Shown: positions 23,345-36,232, counted from the first letter of the stretch. The stretch: DNA of 64,000 bases from Oscarella lobularis (GCF_947507565.1 NC_089191.1:2081240-2145239); one strand, 5' to 3'. Translations and numbers: made by a program. Notes: generated from the letters alone by a model not told the origin.

Positions 23345-23870
23345 CCGGGTATCGTGTCCTTATCCGGGTAATGGTCGAAGAAAAAGAAAACGTTTTGACT
23401 GAAATTTTTCGGAAGACGCGCTTCGGTCATGCGGGTAGGCTTTTCATAACAGTTTCTCTAGCTGCTGGCTAATTTGTGAAAAGGTGAGGCTCCGTAAGTG
23501 ATCGCGCGAACAGATTTTCGCGTTGGGAAGCGTAACGTAAAGCTCGCGACACGTCTTCATTATTCTGTTTGTCGGTAGAGTAGTGGCCTGCATTTTGACA
23601 GTGCAGTCGGCGCGTCTCAGTGGTTCCCCATCGCCCAAGAGACGAATTTATCCATCGCCCTTTCGAAGCGTGCGTCGCAAGCCGAATTCTTTACTCCGTT
23701 ACACACAGAAAAGCTAAAAGCTTAGTCTTCAAATGTCCTAAAGGTATGCGAGCGCACGATGTTCACGACGCCCGCTGCGAGCAAAAATTCCGTTGCCCTA
23801 GTGATACTGGTTCCCAAAGGGGCCTCACCCAGTTTTTTCGTTGTGGTCATAAAGAAGTTTATTAGTCCTT
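23345..23870 (+). repeat. Dispersed repeat R1 copy
   Basis: A full-looking plus-orientation copy: TATCCGGGTAATGGTCGAAG start, CGCTTCGGTCATGCGG, AAAAGGTGAGGCTCCG, CGTAACGTAAAGCTCGCG, AAAGGGGCCTCACCC, and GTGGTCATAAAGAAG end. Confidence 0.85.
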
Positions 23871-24574
23871 CTCCAGAGGGGATTTTTACAAGTGACGCAC
23901 TGTGTATCGAGTTGCGCTGTTGCAATCCTCCTCGAAAAGGTTAAATTTCACTGAGCGACCCCACAATTGACATCTATCATTGTCACATGGAAGAAAACGA
24001 TACAGAACGCCCTAAATGTATCCGTCTATAGTGATGAGGTGAAATAGGACAGGTAATTTTTGAACGCAAGTTGTTTACAACATTTTTTCTTACAGACGTA
24101 CATTTAACTCGTGTCGCCTCTTCAACGTTGAGAGCGAGTGCGTGAAACTAAACTCGCAGCCTGAGAGGTGAGAGCATATAGAAGATATCCTTGAAGGTGA
24201 TCTTTAGGATTTTTATTTTGGAGCTTTGGGTTTGGAGTTTAGCTGCTATAAATTAAAGAAAAAAAAGTCGAACTGTGGTTGTCATGGAGAGATGCCAGTG
24301 ATTATTGTTTCGGGGCTCATATCAACCGTTTGTGGTGAGTGTTTAGAACAGAACGATCGTGTACACTGTTGATTCTCTAGATCATGCAGTATACATATGG
24401 AGGTAGTGCAGTTACTTTGATTCTTTCACGTGGGACTCGAGAAAGGAAGGAGCGTACAGTATAGCGTGATAGATTCTTTCGTCCTACAAAAGCACATATC
24501 AAAGACAATAGGATGTCACTATGACAATGAGAGCTAAGTATACTAGTAAGTTGTAACTTTGTCTCTACAAAATG
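23871..24574. other. Intergenic between tail-to-tail RTK genes
   Basis: AT-rich with no coding or RNA signal. It lies 3' of both RTK loci. Confidence 0.35.
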
Positions 24575-24960
24575 AATCGTTAAAGAGGGTGAGTTAGTTT
24601 TCAAGACGTTCGCCTCGAAAAATCACGTGGCTAAAGGAGGATTGGTTGGCTTGACTCCCACACTGAAACATCATCCTGGCGTCAAAAAGTGTATTTTAGT
24701 TCGACTGTTGGCATTTTTGTGTGACAACTTTAGAGAATTGACTAACTTCGAGTGAGACTTTTATTACACTGCAGAACTGCGTGTTAATAGTTTTTTTGTT
24801 TCTAATCCTTTCTCACTACAAAATCTGTACACTACTAGACGTGGAAAAACGTCCTGATGAGTCATTTCGACACTTGATTCGACAAAAAGTGGTCTTGGGC
24901 ATATTGCTGTCCTGCAAAAAGACACCTCTTTTCTGTTGCGACGTCAAAACCAGAGTGGCC
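24575..24960 (+). repeat. Dispersed repeat R2, copy 1
   Basis: This stretch is alignable with 33620-33965 in the same orientation: GATTGGTTGGCTTGA, CTGAAACATCA, AACTGCGTGTTAAT, GTACACTA...CTAGACGTGG, and GGCATATTGCTG blocks in the same order. No coding capacity or terminal repeats were recognised. Confidence 0.75.
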
Positions 24961-25135
24961 AAGTCTCACGCACTCACGCCCGCTCAACTCGTTTCTCACG
25001 CCTGCCAAAAAATCGTTTGACGAAAGATAATTTTCACGATCGTGACAATTTCTACTGAAGTGCAGGTTTAATAAGGTCCTAAATTTCTCATAAACTCGCG
25101 TTACGTTCAAATAGTCCTTACATTTGCACGGTTTT

Positions 25136-25300
25136 TAGTAGGCGTGGCTCTTTTTTAAGAGGGCGTGGTAACTCTTTTTAGTAGGCGTGGCACTTTTTTA
25201 GAGGGCGTGGCCACTATTTTTATTAGGCGTGGCTCTTTTCAGAAGGCGTGGTCACTATTTTTAGTAGGCGTGGCTCATTTTAAGAGGGCGTGGTCAAAAA
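25136..25300 (+). repeat. Minisatellite of GGCGTGG boxes (about 42-bp dimer unit)
   Basis: Eight GGCGTGG boxes are spaced about 21 bp apart, alternating between TAGTAGGCGTGGCTC and AGAGGGCGTGGTCAC contexts. That gives about four copies of a 42-bp unit with T-rich spacers. The box resembles GC-box/CACC sites bound by Sp/KLF-type factors, but any regulatory role is inference. Confidence 0.85.
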
Positions 25301-25572
25301 TTTCTCCGCGCGTTACGTCGACAAAAACGGCCAAAAGCCGTTTATCCTACAACATACGGGCGCGATAGTTTAATATCATTTTCTTACAGAAATTTTACAC
25401 ACCGAATTCTGAAAGACTACAAAAGCAACTGCAGACACAAAGACAAAACAACGATTTTCAATTAAATGGATTCTACGAAAGAACAAAACAACGTCAAATT
25501 GATAACTTTCAGACTAGCAGCGTAGACATAATGCAGCCACTAAGCTTAACTCTAGACGGAACATTCTTTTCA

Positions 25573-28500
25573 CTACACGCGCCTCTGTCTGACGTCAGCT
25601 CCGTCGCTGGGAGCGTCGTCCAGTGCACCCAAAGCGTCATCAGTTTTTTCTGAAGACGCCGATCCCGACTGCCTTTTACCCGTTGTTGACTTTAGATCGC
25701 AGAAAGAAGACATATAAATCGAATCAAGGTTGAGGTACTTCGTAGGTGTCTCTTCCTCCAGCATTTTGCCCAACTGCGTGGAGAGCTTTTCAAACGTCGG
25801 GCGCATTTCCGGTTCACTGCGCCAACACTCAAACATAATTTCGTATCTGAGAAAGGAACGGCTTGGGAAATCGCTAGAAAACATACACTTTGGACTCACA
25901 GTTCCCTGGAACAATTTTCTGGACACTCTAACCGGTTACCACTACGCAAATGGAAGAGAAGATCCTTACTTGCCAAGAAAGGGTAAGGGAAACAGCCTGG
26001 AAAGAAACAGGCGTCAAGATACACGAGAATAACAGGGAAAATACTCCACACCTAGAGTGACTATTTCCCAGAGGACAACTCCATACGACCATCTGAAATT
26101 AAACGCATATATACAAAACCTTCTGCAAATACTTGAATTTGGCGAAACGTACACGTCGCTTTTCTCGCTGAAGAGACGGTGTATAATGGCTTCGACAGAC
26201 ATCCAACGGAACGGAAGTCGTCTCGCTGTCTTTTGATTATATGCCCCGTCCTCATAGACGGCCTTCGTTAATCCGAAGTCTGAAACTTTAAGAATTTTGT
26301 TGTCGCCGATGAGCACGTTGCGGCACGCCAGGTCGCGATGAACAAGATTATTCCCGCAAAGATATTCCTAAAAGTCAAAATTATAGCAGTCACTTTCTTA
26401 GAGCGTTCGTACCATTCCCGATGCAATTTGCCAAGCAAAGGACAAAAGATCTGAAGGCGTTAATTCCCAAGTGACCTCCTTGATACACTCTTCCTCGATT
26501 TCTACGGCGACTGAATGGCAATCGTTTTCGCCCTTTAGACTATCCTCAGCTTCACCTTCTTCCTCACTTCCCTTCTCATTCTCATTCTCGCCATCACACT
26601 CTGACAGTGAGGGCGTTGAAGTCTACAAGCGACAAACACGTAATATAACTTAAGCTAACCTACATCACAAGAAAATTGGTTTTGTGCCTTATGGAGACTA
26701 TGACGCTCTAATTCGTCTTTTTTTGTTCCCTGAAAAACGCAAAATATTTAAAAACTTACACGACTTGTCTTAGTATTTAGAAATACTTCGACTCTTCTCC
26801 TTTGTAGAAAGCTGAGTAAATCACCGTGACCACAGTATTCGACAATCAGGGAAAGCGGCTGAGCTGCCGTTATGCATGCAAGCATGCAGACAATATGCGG
26901 ATGACGCCCGATTCGTTTCATGAGCTTGATTTCCTCCAAGAAATCAATCTCATCATGATGAAGATATCTCTCTAAAAAACATTTTATTTCTAATTGCAAA
27001 ACATATGCATGCGTTTACCTTTTAACGTTTTGCATGCCACAACCGTTTTATTCTCATCGCCGTCGGAGTCGCTTCCAATTCTGCTTCCAAGCTTTAGTTG
27101 CTTTTCCGTATGGTGATAAAGATATGCTTTGCGCACGACACCAAAAAACCCTCGCCAATCTTCTCAAGCAACATGATGTTGCCGGGATTAATTTCCCATT
27201 TGTCTAGACTACGACTGCCATAAATGAGCCAGTCTTTCTACAACGGAAATAGACAGCGACGAAAATGACGATCAGTAATATTAAGACAAAAATCGAAGAA
27301 ATAACTGATAATGCGATGATCATCGATGAACCTATATAAGACGTTCAATCATAATAAGCGAGGATTGCAAAGGCTTACCTCTATTTGAGTTGATTAAGCT
27401 GTTCTCCAAAGAAGACGAAGTAGTAACTTCGTCAAGACGTGTGCAATCGGTTCCATTTCCTGTGAAACCAGAGGCACAAGTACATATATACGATCCGTTC
27501 GTATTTGTGCAGTTTGCAAATTGGTGACACGGCATTCCGGTGTCACATTCATCAATATCCTCGCAACTGAATCCGTTTCCACTCCAGCCGGGCAGGCAAG
27601 TACAGCGAAACGACCCAGGAGTATTCGTGCAATTTGCTTGCCAACTGCATACGTGCTTGTAACACAAATCGCACTCGTTAATATCAGTGCAGTAACTGCC
27701 GTGGCCCACCCAGTCACTTCTACATACGCACTTGTAGACACCATCTATTTTAACGCACTCTTGGAAGCTCTTGTAACAAGTCAAACATTCCCTATAATCT
27801 AAAGTAAACCATAAGGAAATTTATGCCGAGAATCAAGTAAAGTCTCAACGCACCTTCGCACGTAGTTCCATTTCCTATAAATCCTTGCTTGCAAGTACAC
27901 ACGAATGAAAACAACGTATTCGTACACGCCGCATTTACGTCACAATTACTAGAGTTGCTATAGCATTCATCAAAATCTACAGAAACAAAAGGAGTAAGTA
28001 AATCGTTGTTTGGTTTCATCACGTACCCAATCGAGCTGGCATGAGACATAAGCTTGGCTTTTTTGCAAGACAATGGTCGGAATTCCACAAGTTTTTCGTA
28101 GAAGCAACACAATCTTGCCTCTCTCGCTCGAATTTGATCTTTTTAGCTTCCGATGGTCCCCAGGTCGCATAGACAAAGGGAGAGCCATCGGTCCAACTAT
28201 ACTTGCCTTCACTGTCAATGTCATTAAGTCCAATCCACGTTTCTTTCTCAGTAAAGAGAACAGAAAGTCGGTTCATTTCTTGAACTGATTGAATGCTGGC
28301 AAGAGACCCTTCGTTACTGCTCGACTTCTCGCAGTCGTGCAACGACTCATGCCACGTTTTAAAAACGGCGTCAAATCGTCTAAAGCAGGACTGCCTTCCG
28401 AGCCTCGTCCAACCACTGGGACACATATAAACATCTAAAAGAATCACGTTATAAAAGGTAAAACAGATCAACGGTAAAAGTCGTAACACTGACAGCCGGG

Positions 28501-30060
28501 AGAAATTTCTGATGCAGCATATACACGATCATCTGAGACATTTCGTTCTCCTAAAATAATAACGTTTATTGATCAGCGTTTTTTTTTTCAAAGCTTACTT
28601 TTACAGGCGTACCCAGCCTTGGCTGAACAATTTGCAACCGACCAACCAAAGTCGAGACCGTCAAATACAAACGTAACGCAGTTTCCCTTATCATAAGCCG
28701 GCTCATATTTTGCCCATTTGGTGAAAGTGGTAGGTAAGCCATTAAGCCATGAAAAACTGCTCGACGTATCATTGTAAATCAATCCGATCCAATACGAAGA
28801 ACCTTTGAAGCCAGAAGATTCTTTTGCTATAAAGAAATGCTCGCTAATGTCGATCAATGAAGCTAGGTCAGCATCGCGACTGTGACATTGATTCCGAGCG
28901 TCTTCTTGCGATACCATCTCATTGCCGTTCTTGCTCACAAAGTAGCAGGCTTTCGTGAAGGAGACTTCATCTTTTTGCATCGATTATCAGGGGGCGGCGG
29001 CGCTTCTTGGCGAAGTTTATAGTCAAAATCGCCTAAAAACACAATGAAGAAGATAGCAGGAGAAAAAGGTATCCTACCAAGAGCTATTTTGCATATGTGT
29101 TCCCTTGCGCTCAAACAGTTTTCCGTCTGCCAATAGCCAGTGCGAGAGTTCATAATAACGCAGTCAAAAGAAATGTCTGGGCACGGCTCACCTCTAGCCC
29201 ACATGATGTAGCTGTATAAACAGAGACATTAGCGTATTAGCAAATACGCGGGAGTGCCGTTTCATACCTCAGTTCGTCGCCATTGATCCACCTAAACTGG
29301 TTACCGTATTCTCGTTTTAAGCCAATCCACACGTCACGACCACCAAGTTGGTCTTTTGAGTCGAACTCGGCGAGAAGAGTCAGCAAAAACGCATGTTCAT
29401 GAGAACTGGTAATGCTAACGCGGCTGCGACCACAGTCCCATCTGTCAAGAAACCAAGTATCAGTGTGAAAGTACCGAGATCTAGCCGAAAGACTATAGCA
29501 ATAGCCCGCGTAAAGAAACCAGCCAGTAGGACAATCTAAAAAAAGACGTACCCGTATATGAGAAATTGTCGTACATATTAGGTTATCTTTACATTTTCTC
29601 TCTTCGCAAACAATTATGACCTCATGGCACGTATTCCCGCCAAGTTTTGGAAACAAAGACAAATGGCAATCTTCCAACGCCGTTTCGTGTCCTTTGCAAC
29701 GACTACCATTGGTATATATTTTTGCTTCGCTTGTGACTGCCAGAACTCGTAGTTTGCTTAAGATCGCTTTCCTGTAGCCAAGTTGGCGACAGGCCACAAT
29801 GGAATCGTTATAAGTCCAATAGCTGTCGCATACAACGTTCCACGCTTCGCTAAAATAAATTTCGACTCTGCCTTCGCTTTGAAGATTTGCCCCACCGAAA
29901 GGGCCGACTAATCGAACGTTCCAATCCAACTTTCCGCACGAGATATAAGGTCTCAATGTCGTGCCGTAATATCTAAGTTGCCAAACCTCAAAATCTTGAC
30001 GTGATTGAAGGTCTTCGCAAAAAGGGAAAGAAAGGGTGGTACTACATTGAAAATTTTTAT
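25573..30060 (-). pseudogene. Receptor tyrosine kinase paralogue, 5'-truncated and frameshifted
   Basis: On the minus strand, N to C: a partial SRCR plus one complete SRCR (about 30050-29600), CTLD (29530-29080, two exons), CTLD (about 29020-28605), CTLD (about 28435-28035), four EGF modules (about 27980-27400), TM (about 27330-27250), and kinase exons (27235 to 25573) with HRDLACRN, DFG, PFRWM and an acidic insert. Relative to the plus-strand RTK it lacks the first CTLD and first SRCR; an R1 element begins just upstream at about 30105. The glycine loop has only six T's where seven are needed (27132-27137 region), shifting the frame. A second shift lies between TM and kinase (about 27236-27242). 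The other exons are open with good splice sites, so decay is recent or some shifts are assembly errors. Confidence 0.8.
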
Positions 30061-30104
30061 GAGGATTTATTTGTAAAAATAGGGATCGAGAAGGACGATG
30101 AGAT

Positions 30105-30615
30105 GTCTGTATGACAGCAAGGAGAAAACGGGTGGGGCCCCTTTGGGGTTCATCATCACTGGGGCCACGGAACTTTTGCTCGCGACGGGCGTTGGGAACA
30201 TCGCATGCACGCAAAACTCCAGACATATGGAGACTGACCTTTTTGCTTCGCTTTGTGCAACGGAGGAATGAATCCGGTGTGCGACGCACGAGAGACGGGC
30301 TTTTAAATGGCGACGGATAAATTCGCTCTAGAGCGATGGGGAACTCCTGAGATTCGCCGACTGCACTGTAAAAATGTAGGCCTTTAGGGTACCGTCAAAT
30401 GAAATAATAAAGAGGCGTCGCGAGCTTTACGTTACGCTTCGCATTGAGAAAATCTGTTCGCGACACCCCTTAGGAAGCCTCACCTTTTCGTAAAAGCGCC
30501 AGCCCGTAGAGAAACTGATTTTGAACGCCAATGAGCAGGGCCAAAGCCAGTGTTGTGAAAAAATTCAGTGAAAACGTTGGTTTTTTCTAAGAGCATTACC
30601 AGGATAACCGAATGA
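30105..30615 (-). repeat. Dispersed repeat R1 copy at the 5' break of the RTK paralogue
   Basis: Minus-orientation copy: GTCTGTATGACAGCAAGGAG start, GGGGCCCCTTTGGGGTTC, TTTTGCTCGCGACGG, TAGGAAGCCTCACCTTTTC, and GCATTACCAGGATAACC end. Confidence 0.85.
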
Positions 30616-30737
30616 CGATGACCCGGATAACGTCTCCTACTCATGCATGACCTCTGAACTCGTACTTCGCGCGGCGAGAGAGCGAGGAAACAGAAGTATC
30701 GTCTGCTCTTCTCTATTTCGAACTGGTTGCCACAGAA

Positions 30738-32522
30738 ATGGCCTCACCTCTTGACGAAAAGGACTCCCCTGACGATGACTCTTCAACGAACACACCCGAA
30801 AAACGGCGTTCTCATGAATGCGCGTTCGTCGACGATCATCTTCATCTCTTCGGCGGCTACGATGGCTCAAAATACCTTCCCCGCAATGAAGTATTCGTGA
30901 TGAATATTCGAAGAGCGGAAAGAAAATGGATTCGTCGACTGACTCAAGGTCAAACGATTCCTCCTCCTTGTATAGGAGCACGATGTGTGGTCATCGACAA
31001 GATGATCTACTCGTACGGAGGAATCTCATACAGAGATCTTCGACTGGGAATCGTTTATCGTCTCGATCCGAAGAAAATGGAGTGGATCGAAGTTGCGACT
31101 CCTATGGGAGGAAAGATACCGCACGAACGCTCATCCTGCTGTTTGTGTGCGATTGGATCGAGAATGATTATGTTTGGGGGAGATAGCGGCAGAGAGGAGA
31201 TACCTCGTGACCGGCTCCAGTCTGGAGCGACTCAGAATAAATACAACTGGAGTAATGATGTTTATGAGTTTAGACTTGAAGAGGGAAATGAAATAGGTGA
31301 ATTGATTTGATATCATTTTAATAATATTTTGAATATGAATTAGGAGTTTGGTTGGATTTGAAATTAAGCGGAAAAAGACCAAAGCCACTTTTGGCCGCCG
31401 CCATGGCAACCATCGACCAGCATCGAGCATTAGTCTATGGAAAAGACGTGAGGAACAAAACTCACTCACTGTTGATAGATTTAAATCTAAAAGTAAACAT
31501 GCCAAATTGAAACCTAAAAATATTATTGCAATGTTTTTAGGCGTGGACGACCATTTATTTCAGTGTAAAACCATCACCCAGGCACAACCATACAATTTGT
31601 CAATTAGTGACACAACGATTACAAGATGAATCTATTTGCCTTCTCATCGGTGGTGGGTTGAACGACGAAATAAATTCTGACTATGTTTACGTTCTGGATT
31701 GTAAAAAGTCCAAAGCTTATGAGGTATCTGTAATGATATGTATACCGTTACTTATTGATTAATGGTTTGTTTAGATGGACGTTGATTCGCAATTGGGAAA
31801 GGTGCGTTATCACACATGTCATTGTGTGCAGAACGAAGACCACACTGCAGACGTCATCATCTGTGGTGGACGCGATTCGAATGAAGAGACGTACATGCCA
31901 CTTGTCAGTGCCATTCATCTCGGTAATAAATTTTCTTTGTTTTAGTTGCGCTTACTAATTTAATCAATTTTTTTGCAGACGGTAACAACGAGTCGTACGT
32001 GAGAATTGAACGAGAAATTTTCTTATCGAGACAGGCATCAGTTCTCGCAGCAAGTCCATCTCCGCCTCTTTCGCTTCCAGGTGACAGTCATGACGTTGAC
32101 GTAATGCAACGCGAGTTGGACCATCTGCGACGAAGATGCTCTGATTTGGCTAAAGAAAAATCGGCTATCAGGTTGTTTATTATTTGGTATAAAGATGATT
32201 GTTTTTGATAGCAGAAACTGCTTTTGAATTCAGAGAAAAACTGGATACTACCCAACGACTTGTGCATTGTAAAGACGAAGAAATAGCTCAAATCAGGTTA
32301 ATTAATACCTGGTAAAAATAAAAAATGATTTATTTAATTTGTATTCATCCTCAGGCGAGATTTTGCCGCATTTCGATTAGAGTCTGAAGCAGTCCAACGT
32401 CGATTTCAGTAAAACTTTTGCTACAGCCCAGAAAAAAATAATAATTTTTTTCTAGAGAGGATCTACCATCGTCTCAATGCCTTGTAGAGCAAAAAGATAA
32501 AGAGAAAGAATTGAGCAGCTGA
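30738..32522 (+). CDS. Kelch-repeat protein with C-terminal coiled coil
   Basis: Eight exons join in phase: 30738-31296, 31344-31492, 31541-31723, 31775-31922, 31979-32171, 32234-32296, 32355-32408, 32456-32522. They give 471 residues. The N-terminal about 350 residues form kelch-type blades, with motifs LHLFGGYDG, IYSYGGISY, MIMFGGDS, ICLLIGGG and VIICGGRD. A Ser/Pro linker follows, then an amphipathic region (MQREL..LRRRCSDLAKEKSA) typical of coiled coil. No BTB or F-box is present. It is probably an intracellular scaffold or adaptor; kelch proteins of this layout often bind small GTPases or cytoskeleton, which is family knowledge and not shown here. The introns are 47-62 nt. Confidence 0.85.
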
Positions 32523-33619
32523 AAAAGTTTATCGCAGAAGCTCCTTACAGCTTTATCTGATCACATCCGTTGTGACAGCTGTCAAGCAAGTAAGTAGACA
32601 ACTTTATTAGGAGATGAGGTAGATGCGTGCTTTGCTGGGATTTTGTAGTGTTGGGAGAACAAAAAAAATACGTCACTTTTCGTAAAACCTGCTTCTAGTA
32701 ATGCTTTTGCTATAGAAAGGCACCCGTTACGTCATTGTCTTTATATCACGTGAGGGGTGGGACTACCAACCCCCACGTGACCTCTAGGGGCTTTCGCGTC
32801 GGGAAAACACGCTCGTCTTATCAAGGATTGTTTCCTTGGTATAACACGGGACAGCGTCGGCGTTCGTCGGCTCTCCTCCACGTCGAGCACACGATGAGCG
32901 GGCCTCTTCGGCGGAGGTGATAGTCGTCTCCCGGGGGGGCAACGAACCTCAGAGGCCCACGAAATGTGGGATTCTGATCCAATTCATGCCGTTGGGGAGG
33001 GTCGACTGGGTTGCGAAGCGTCTGGACCTCCACGTGGTGCGACCTGGGTCACTCAAACACAGACGCGCTTCATTTCGCCTTTTTTTGGTAAGTACGTATA
33101 CTGGACCTTGGTTCTCTAGGTTTCGTTTTGCTATGCGATACTGTGTCAGTTGGAAGTGTGACTTTCTATCACCTCTGCCTTCGACTCTCACTCTTGTTTG
33201 TTTTTCGCGTTCACTTTTTTCCGTTCTGTTGTTAGAATAGGTTTTAGGCGTACAGTAGTAGTGAAGAAAAAAATTAATAAATAAAGATGTATCCGGGAAA
33301 CGTTACTCACGTGCAAATATTTTACACTTTCCTAGCATCCCAAGCCCTACCAGGAGCGTGAAACTTTTGAGAAAGAGCTTTTCCTTTTACTAGTTATTTG
33401 TTTATTTACGTTAGACCTCGTATTTCTTCCCTACTGAGTATCCCTGTTATATTACCTAATTAAAGCAATAATTACTTTAGACTATTAATGCTTTTTAGTT
33501 TGAATTGTTAAGAAAGGCTTTAACAATTTTCTTCTTAAACTGGAATAAGGTGCAGCAAATATTGAGGTGTCCTTCTACTCTGCAAGTGCATCCAGCTCAC
33601 TTCATTCACTAATAATTCA
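32523..33619. other. Intergenic with a GC-rich block
   Basis: 32740-33060 is distinctly GC-rich and could fold strongly. It does not match any ncRNA that I can recognise by eye (RNase P, MRP, SRP, 7SK and snRNAs were considered). Short open frames there have no domain support. Confidence 0.3.
32748..32782. promoter_or_regulatory. Inverted repeat with paired CACGTG E-boxes
   Basis: TCACGTGAGGGGTGGG and CCAACCCCCACGTGA form an inverted repeat around a short loop, placing two CACGTG E-boxes about 20 bp apart. It could be a binding site for bHLH-Zip factors and part of a promoter; no transcript can be assigned to it. Confidence 0.4.
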
Positions 33620-33965
33620 TTTTTAAAGAAGATGAGTTAGTTCTCAAGACTTTGCCTCGAAAAATCACTTGGCTCAAAGAAGATTGGTTGGCTTGAATTT
33701 TACGCTGAAACATCAAGCAGTCGTGAAAAAGAGTAGATTGATTCTTGGAATTGTTGTGTAACAAAAGTCATTTGACAACTATTGAGAATTGATTAACTTT
33801 AAGACTTACACTATATAAAACTGCGTGTTAATTATTGAGAATGTGTTTGTGGCTAACTCACAACAAAATCCGTACACTACACTAGACGTGGCAAACGTTC
33901 TAATGAGTCATTTCTGCACGCCATTGGTCAACAAATCGTCTTAGGCATATTGCTGGCTTTTTGGT
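33620..33965 (+). repeat. Dispersed repeat R2, copy 2
   Basis: Counterpart of 24575-24960 with the same block order. It lies immediately upstream of the SMYD gene. Confidence 0.75.
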
Positions 33966-34128
33966 TAATTAAGACGTAAAAACGAAGCGGTCAACTTTCA
34001 AAATCGTTTTGTATACTCGGGAGCTGAATCAAGTATACGGGCGCCGCCCCTAAAAAATGCCTGTACGTTAATAGAGCCCGCCATAGCGGAAAAACCCGGA
34101 CACTACGGGAAGTTACCACTCATCTAAG

Positions 34129-36232
34129 ATGGCGGCTCGAGACCTCGTGAGAGAGGTTGTGATCGAAACAAAAGGAAAAGGCTACGTAGCAGCGAATCCA
34201 ATCGATCGAGGTGTCATTGTCTTGGAAGAAAAGCCTTTCGCGTTCGCCGTGCACGATGGAATGATCGGGAAAGTGTGCCACGAATGCTTAGTCAGGTAAA
34301 AATGCAGCGAAGATACGTTTGCCTCGTTTCTTTATTTGTTCGAAGGTCGCAAAAATTGTATCGCTGCGCGAATTGCGAATTTGCGCGATATTGCGGAAAA
34401 CAGTGCCAGGTGACCGCGCCCCCTTCTCTTTCGCTCCCCCGCCCCCACGCTAGCTAGATAACAGTACAGTAGCTTTGTCTTATGTCAATAGTTAGGGCTT
34501 CTACTACTGGTGCGAATTAAAATCCTTTTATTTTTCTATCTGGGATTGTTTTAATTATTTTCTCTTTTGCAGAAGAAAGCCTGGAAAATGCACAAGAGCG
34601 AATGCACGAGATTGCAGACGAACTCTGGTCCTGAATACAACGAGACCATTCGCTTCTTAGGACGAGCCATTGACAAACTCGACGTTAGAAAAAAAAATTT
34701 AATAATAACACCAGCTGTTGCATTTCTTTGCAGGCTCTCAAGGCTAAAAACGAAGCCAATCCTATTCGTGATTTGCTCTCAAGTGATACCTTTGCTTTTA
34801 GAATTACTTTGATTACTTATTTGATGTCTTATAGACCCAAACGAAACGCTTCGTCCCGAATTGGGAGACGTCATTCGTTCCAATACCTATTTGTTTACTC
34901 GAAAATTTCTCGGTTGTGATTTGGACATAAAGTTGTATGACCAACTTGTAGGCCAGGTATTGCCTTTTAGACCGATGCAATCAATGACCTTTTATCTATT
35001 GTTTTAGCATCGTCGTAACGGATTTGGACTCAGGGACGATGCATATCTTGAAGGAGCGGCAATCGCGCTCTTCCCAAAGTGATAATTGAGTTTCTTTCTT
35101 ACTCTGTCATTAAAATTAATATTCTCACAATTAATTAAGGTTTTCGCTCTTTAATCACTCTTGCTCTCCCAACGTGGCTCCATTCAACGTTGGAACGTCA
35201 ATTCGAGCGCGTGCAATTCGTCCAATTCGACAAGGAGAGGAGGCATTGTTTCATTTTTTTCACTTTACATATATATGTTTCATGATCTCTTTAGCTCACT
35301 ATGAACTATGTTGAAGATTTAATGTTAGAGCCCATAGAATATCGAAAGGAAAGACTGCGCATACGATACCTATTCGACTGCACGTGTCCAGCTTGCACAA
35401 GTCCCGAGGTAAATATCACGCTTTATATTTCTTCGACGAATGTTTCTGGTACAGGCGATTGAGAAGAACAAAATTCATACACGCCTTCGCGTTGAGAGAC
35501 CCGGTATAAGTAAGCTCTAAAATCGATTGAAGTCCGTTCTGTTTTCTGCAACCTGCGATCAGACGTGAGACAATGCGTCGAAGAGTGCAAAGATATTGAT
35601 AAGATTGCCGATGCTCTAAAGAAAGCTCACTGTGAAATAATTCCTTAATTAACTAATGTTTTGACATCATGGTGTACTTGTTTTGCAGTTAACGTTGCCG
35701 CTTTGGCTATTCTCGAAAAATTCATCGAATCGTCTCCTCTCGATCGTCGCAGCTGCTACATTCGAAAACTCGCCTCTTCAGCACAAGCCTGCTGCTTTGG
35801 TAACATTGTGCATATTATTATTATTATATACACACGTACTAGTCGTGCGTATGCCGTTGGCAGCGTTGGACATGTGGAAACGAACTCTCGAGTTTGGCGA
35901 CATTGTGACCGAATCTATGAAGACGTTCGTTTCGTCCGATAACATGTTTTTGGCTCAGCACTACCTCGCTCTTTGCGCGTCTCTTCTTCCATTGGAAAGA
36001 CACGTAGACGCTGCGCGTCTAACTCAAATGGTTAGAGTCTTTTCTCGCAAATGATCGTGTATATTCTTTTGATTGCATCTAGGCTCTTGAAGCTTTCGAA
36101 GCGGTTCTTGGAAAGGATCATCCTGCTACGATGCACTACGAAGAGAATAAGAGGTATTGTCTGTTTAATTCAGCGGAATATCAAGAGGCCTGTCGTCGTG
36201 GCAATAGCATTTGTTTCTTCGACTTGAATTGA
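34129..36232 (+). CDS. SMYD-family SET and MYND domain protein lysine methyltransferase
   Basis: Thirteen exons join in phase: 34129-34295, 34346-34409, 34573-34683, 34734-34782, 34835-34956, 35008-35078, 35140-35242, 35295-35408, 35455-35509, 35563-35631, 35689-35799, 35864-36030, 36083-36232. They give 450 residues, the usual SMYD length. The N-SET segment is interrupted by a MYND zinc finger (CHECL, then YRCANCEFARYCGKQC, ending HKSEC). The SET core has NHSCSPN and GEELTMNYVED. A post-SET cysteine cluster (CTCPAC) and a helical C-terminal region follow. Predicted role: SAM-dependent lysine methylation of histone or non-histone proteins. One intron uses a GC donor (GAG|GCATTG). The last exon may continue by splicing at 36153, so the C-terminus is less certain. 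Confidence 0.85.

Noticed and set aside
32740-33060. GC-rich block as a possible RNase P, MRP, SRP or 7SK RNA
   Set aside because: None of the conserved core motifs that I know for these RNAs is present; it is left as unassigned.
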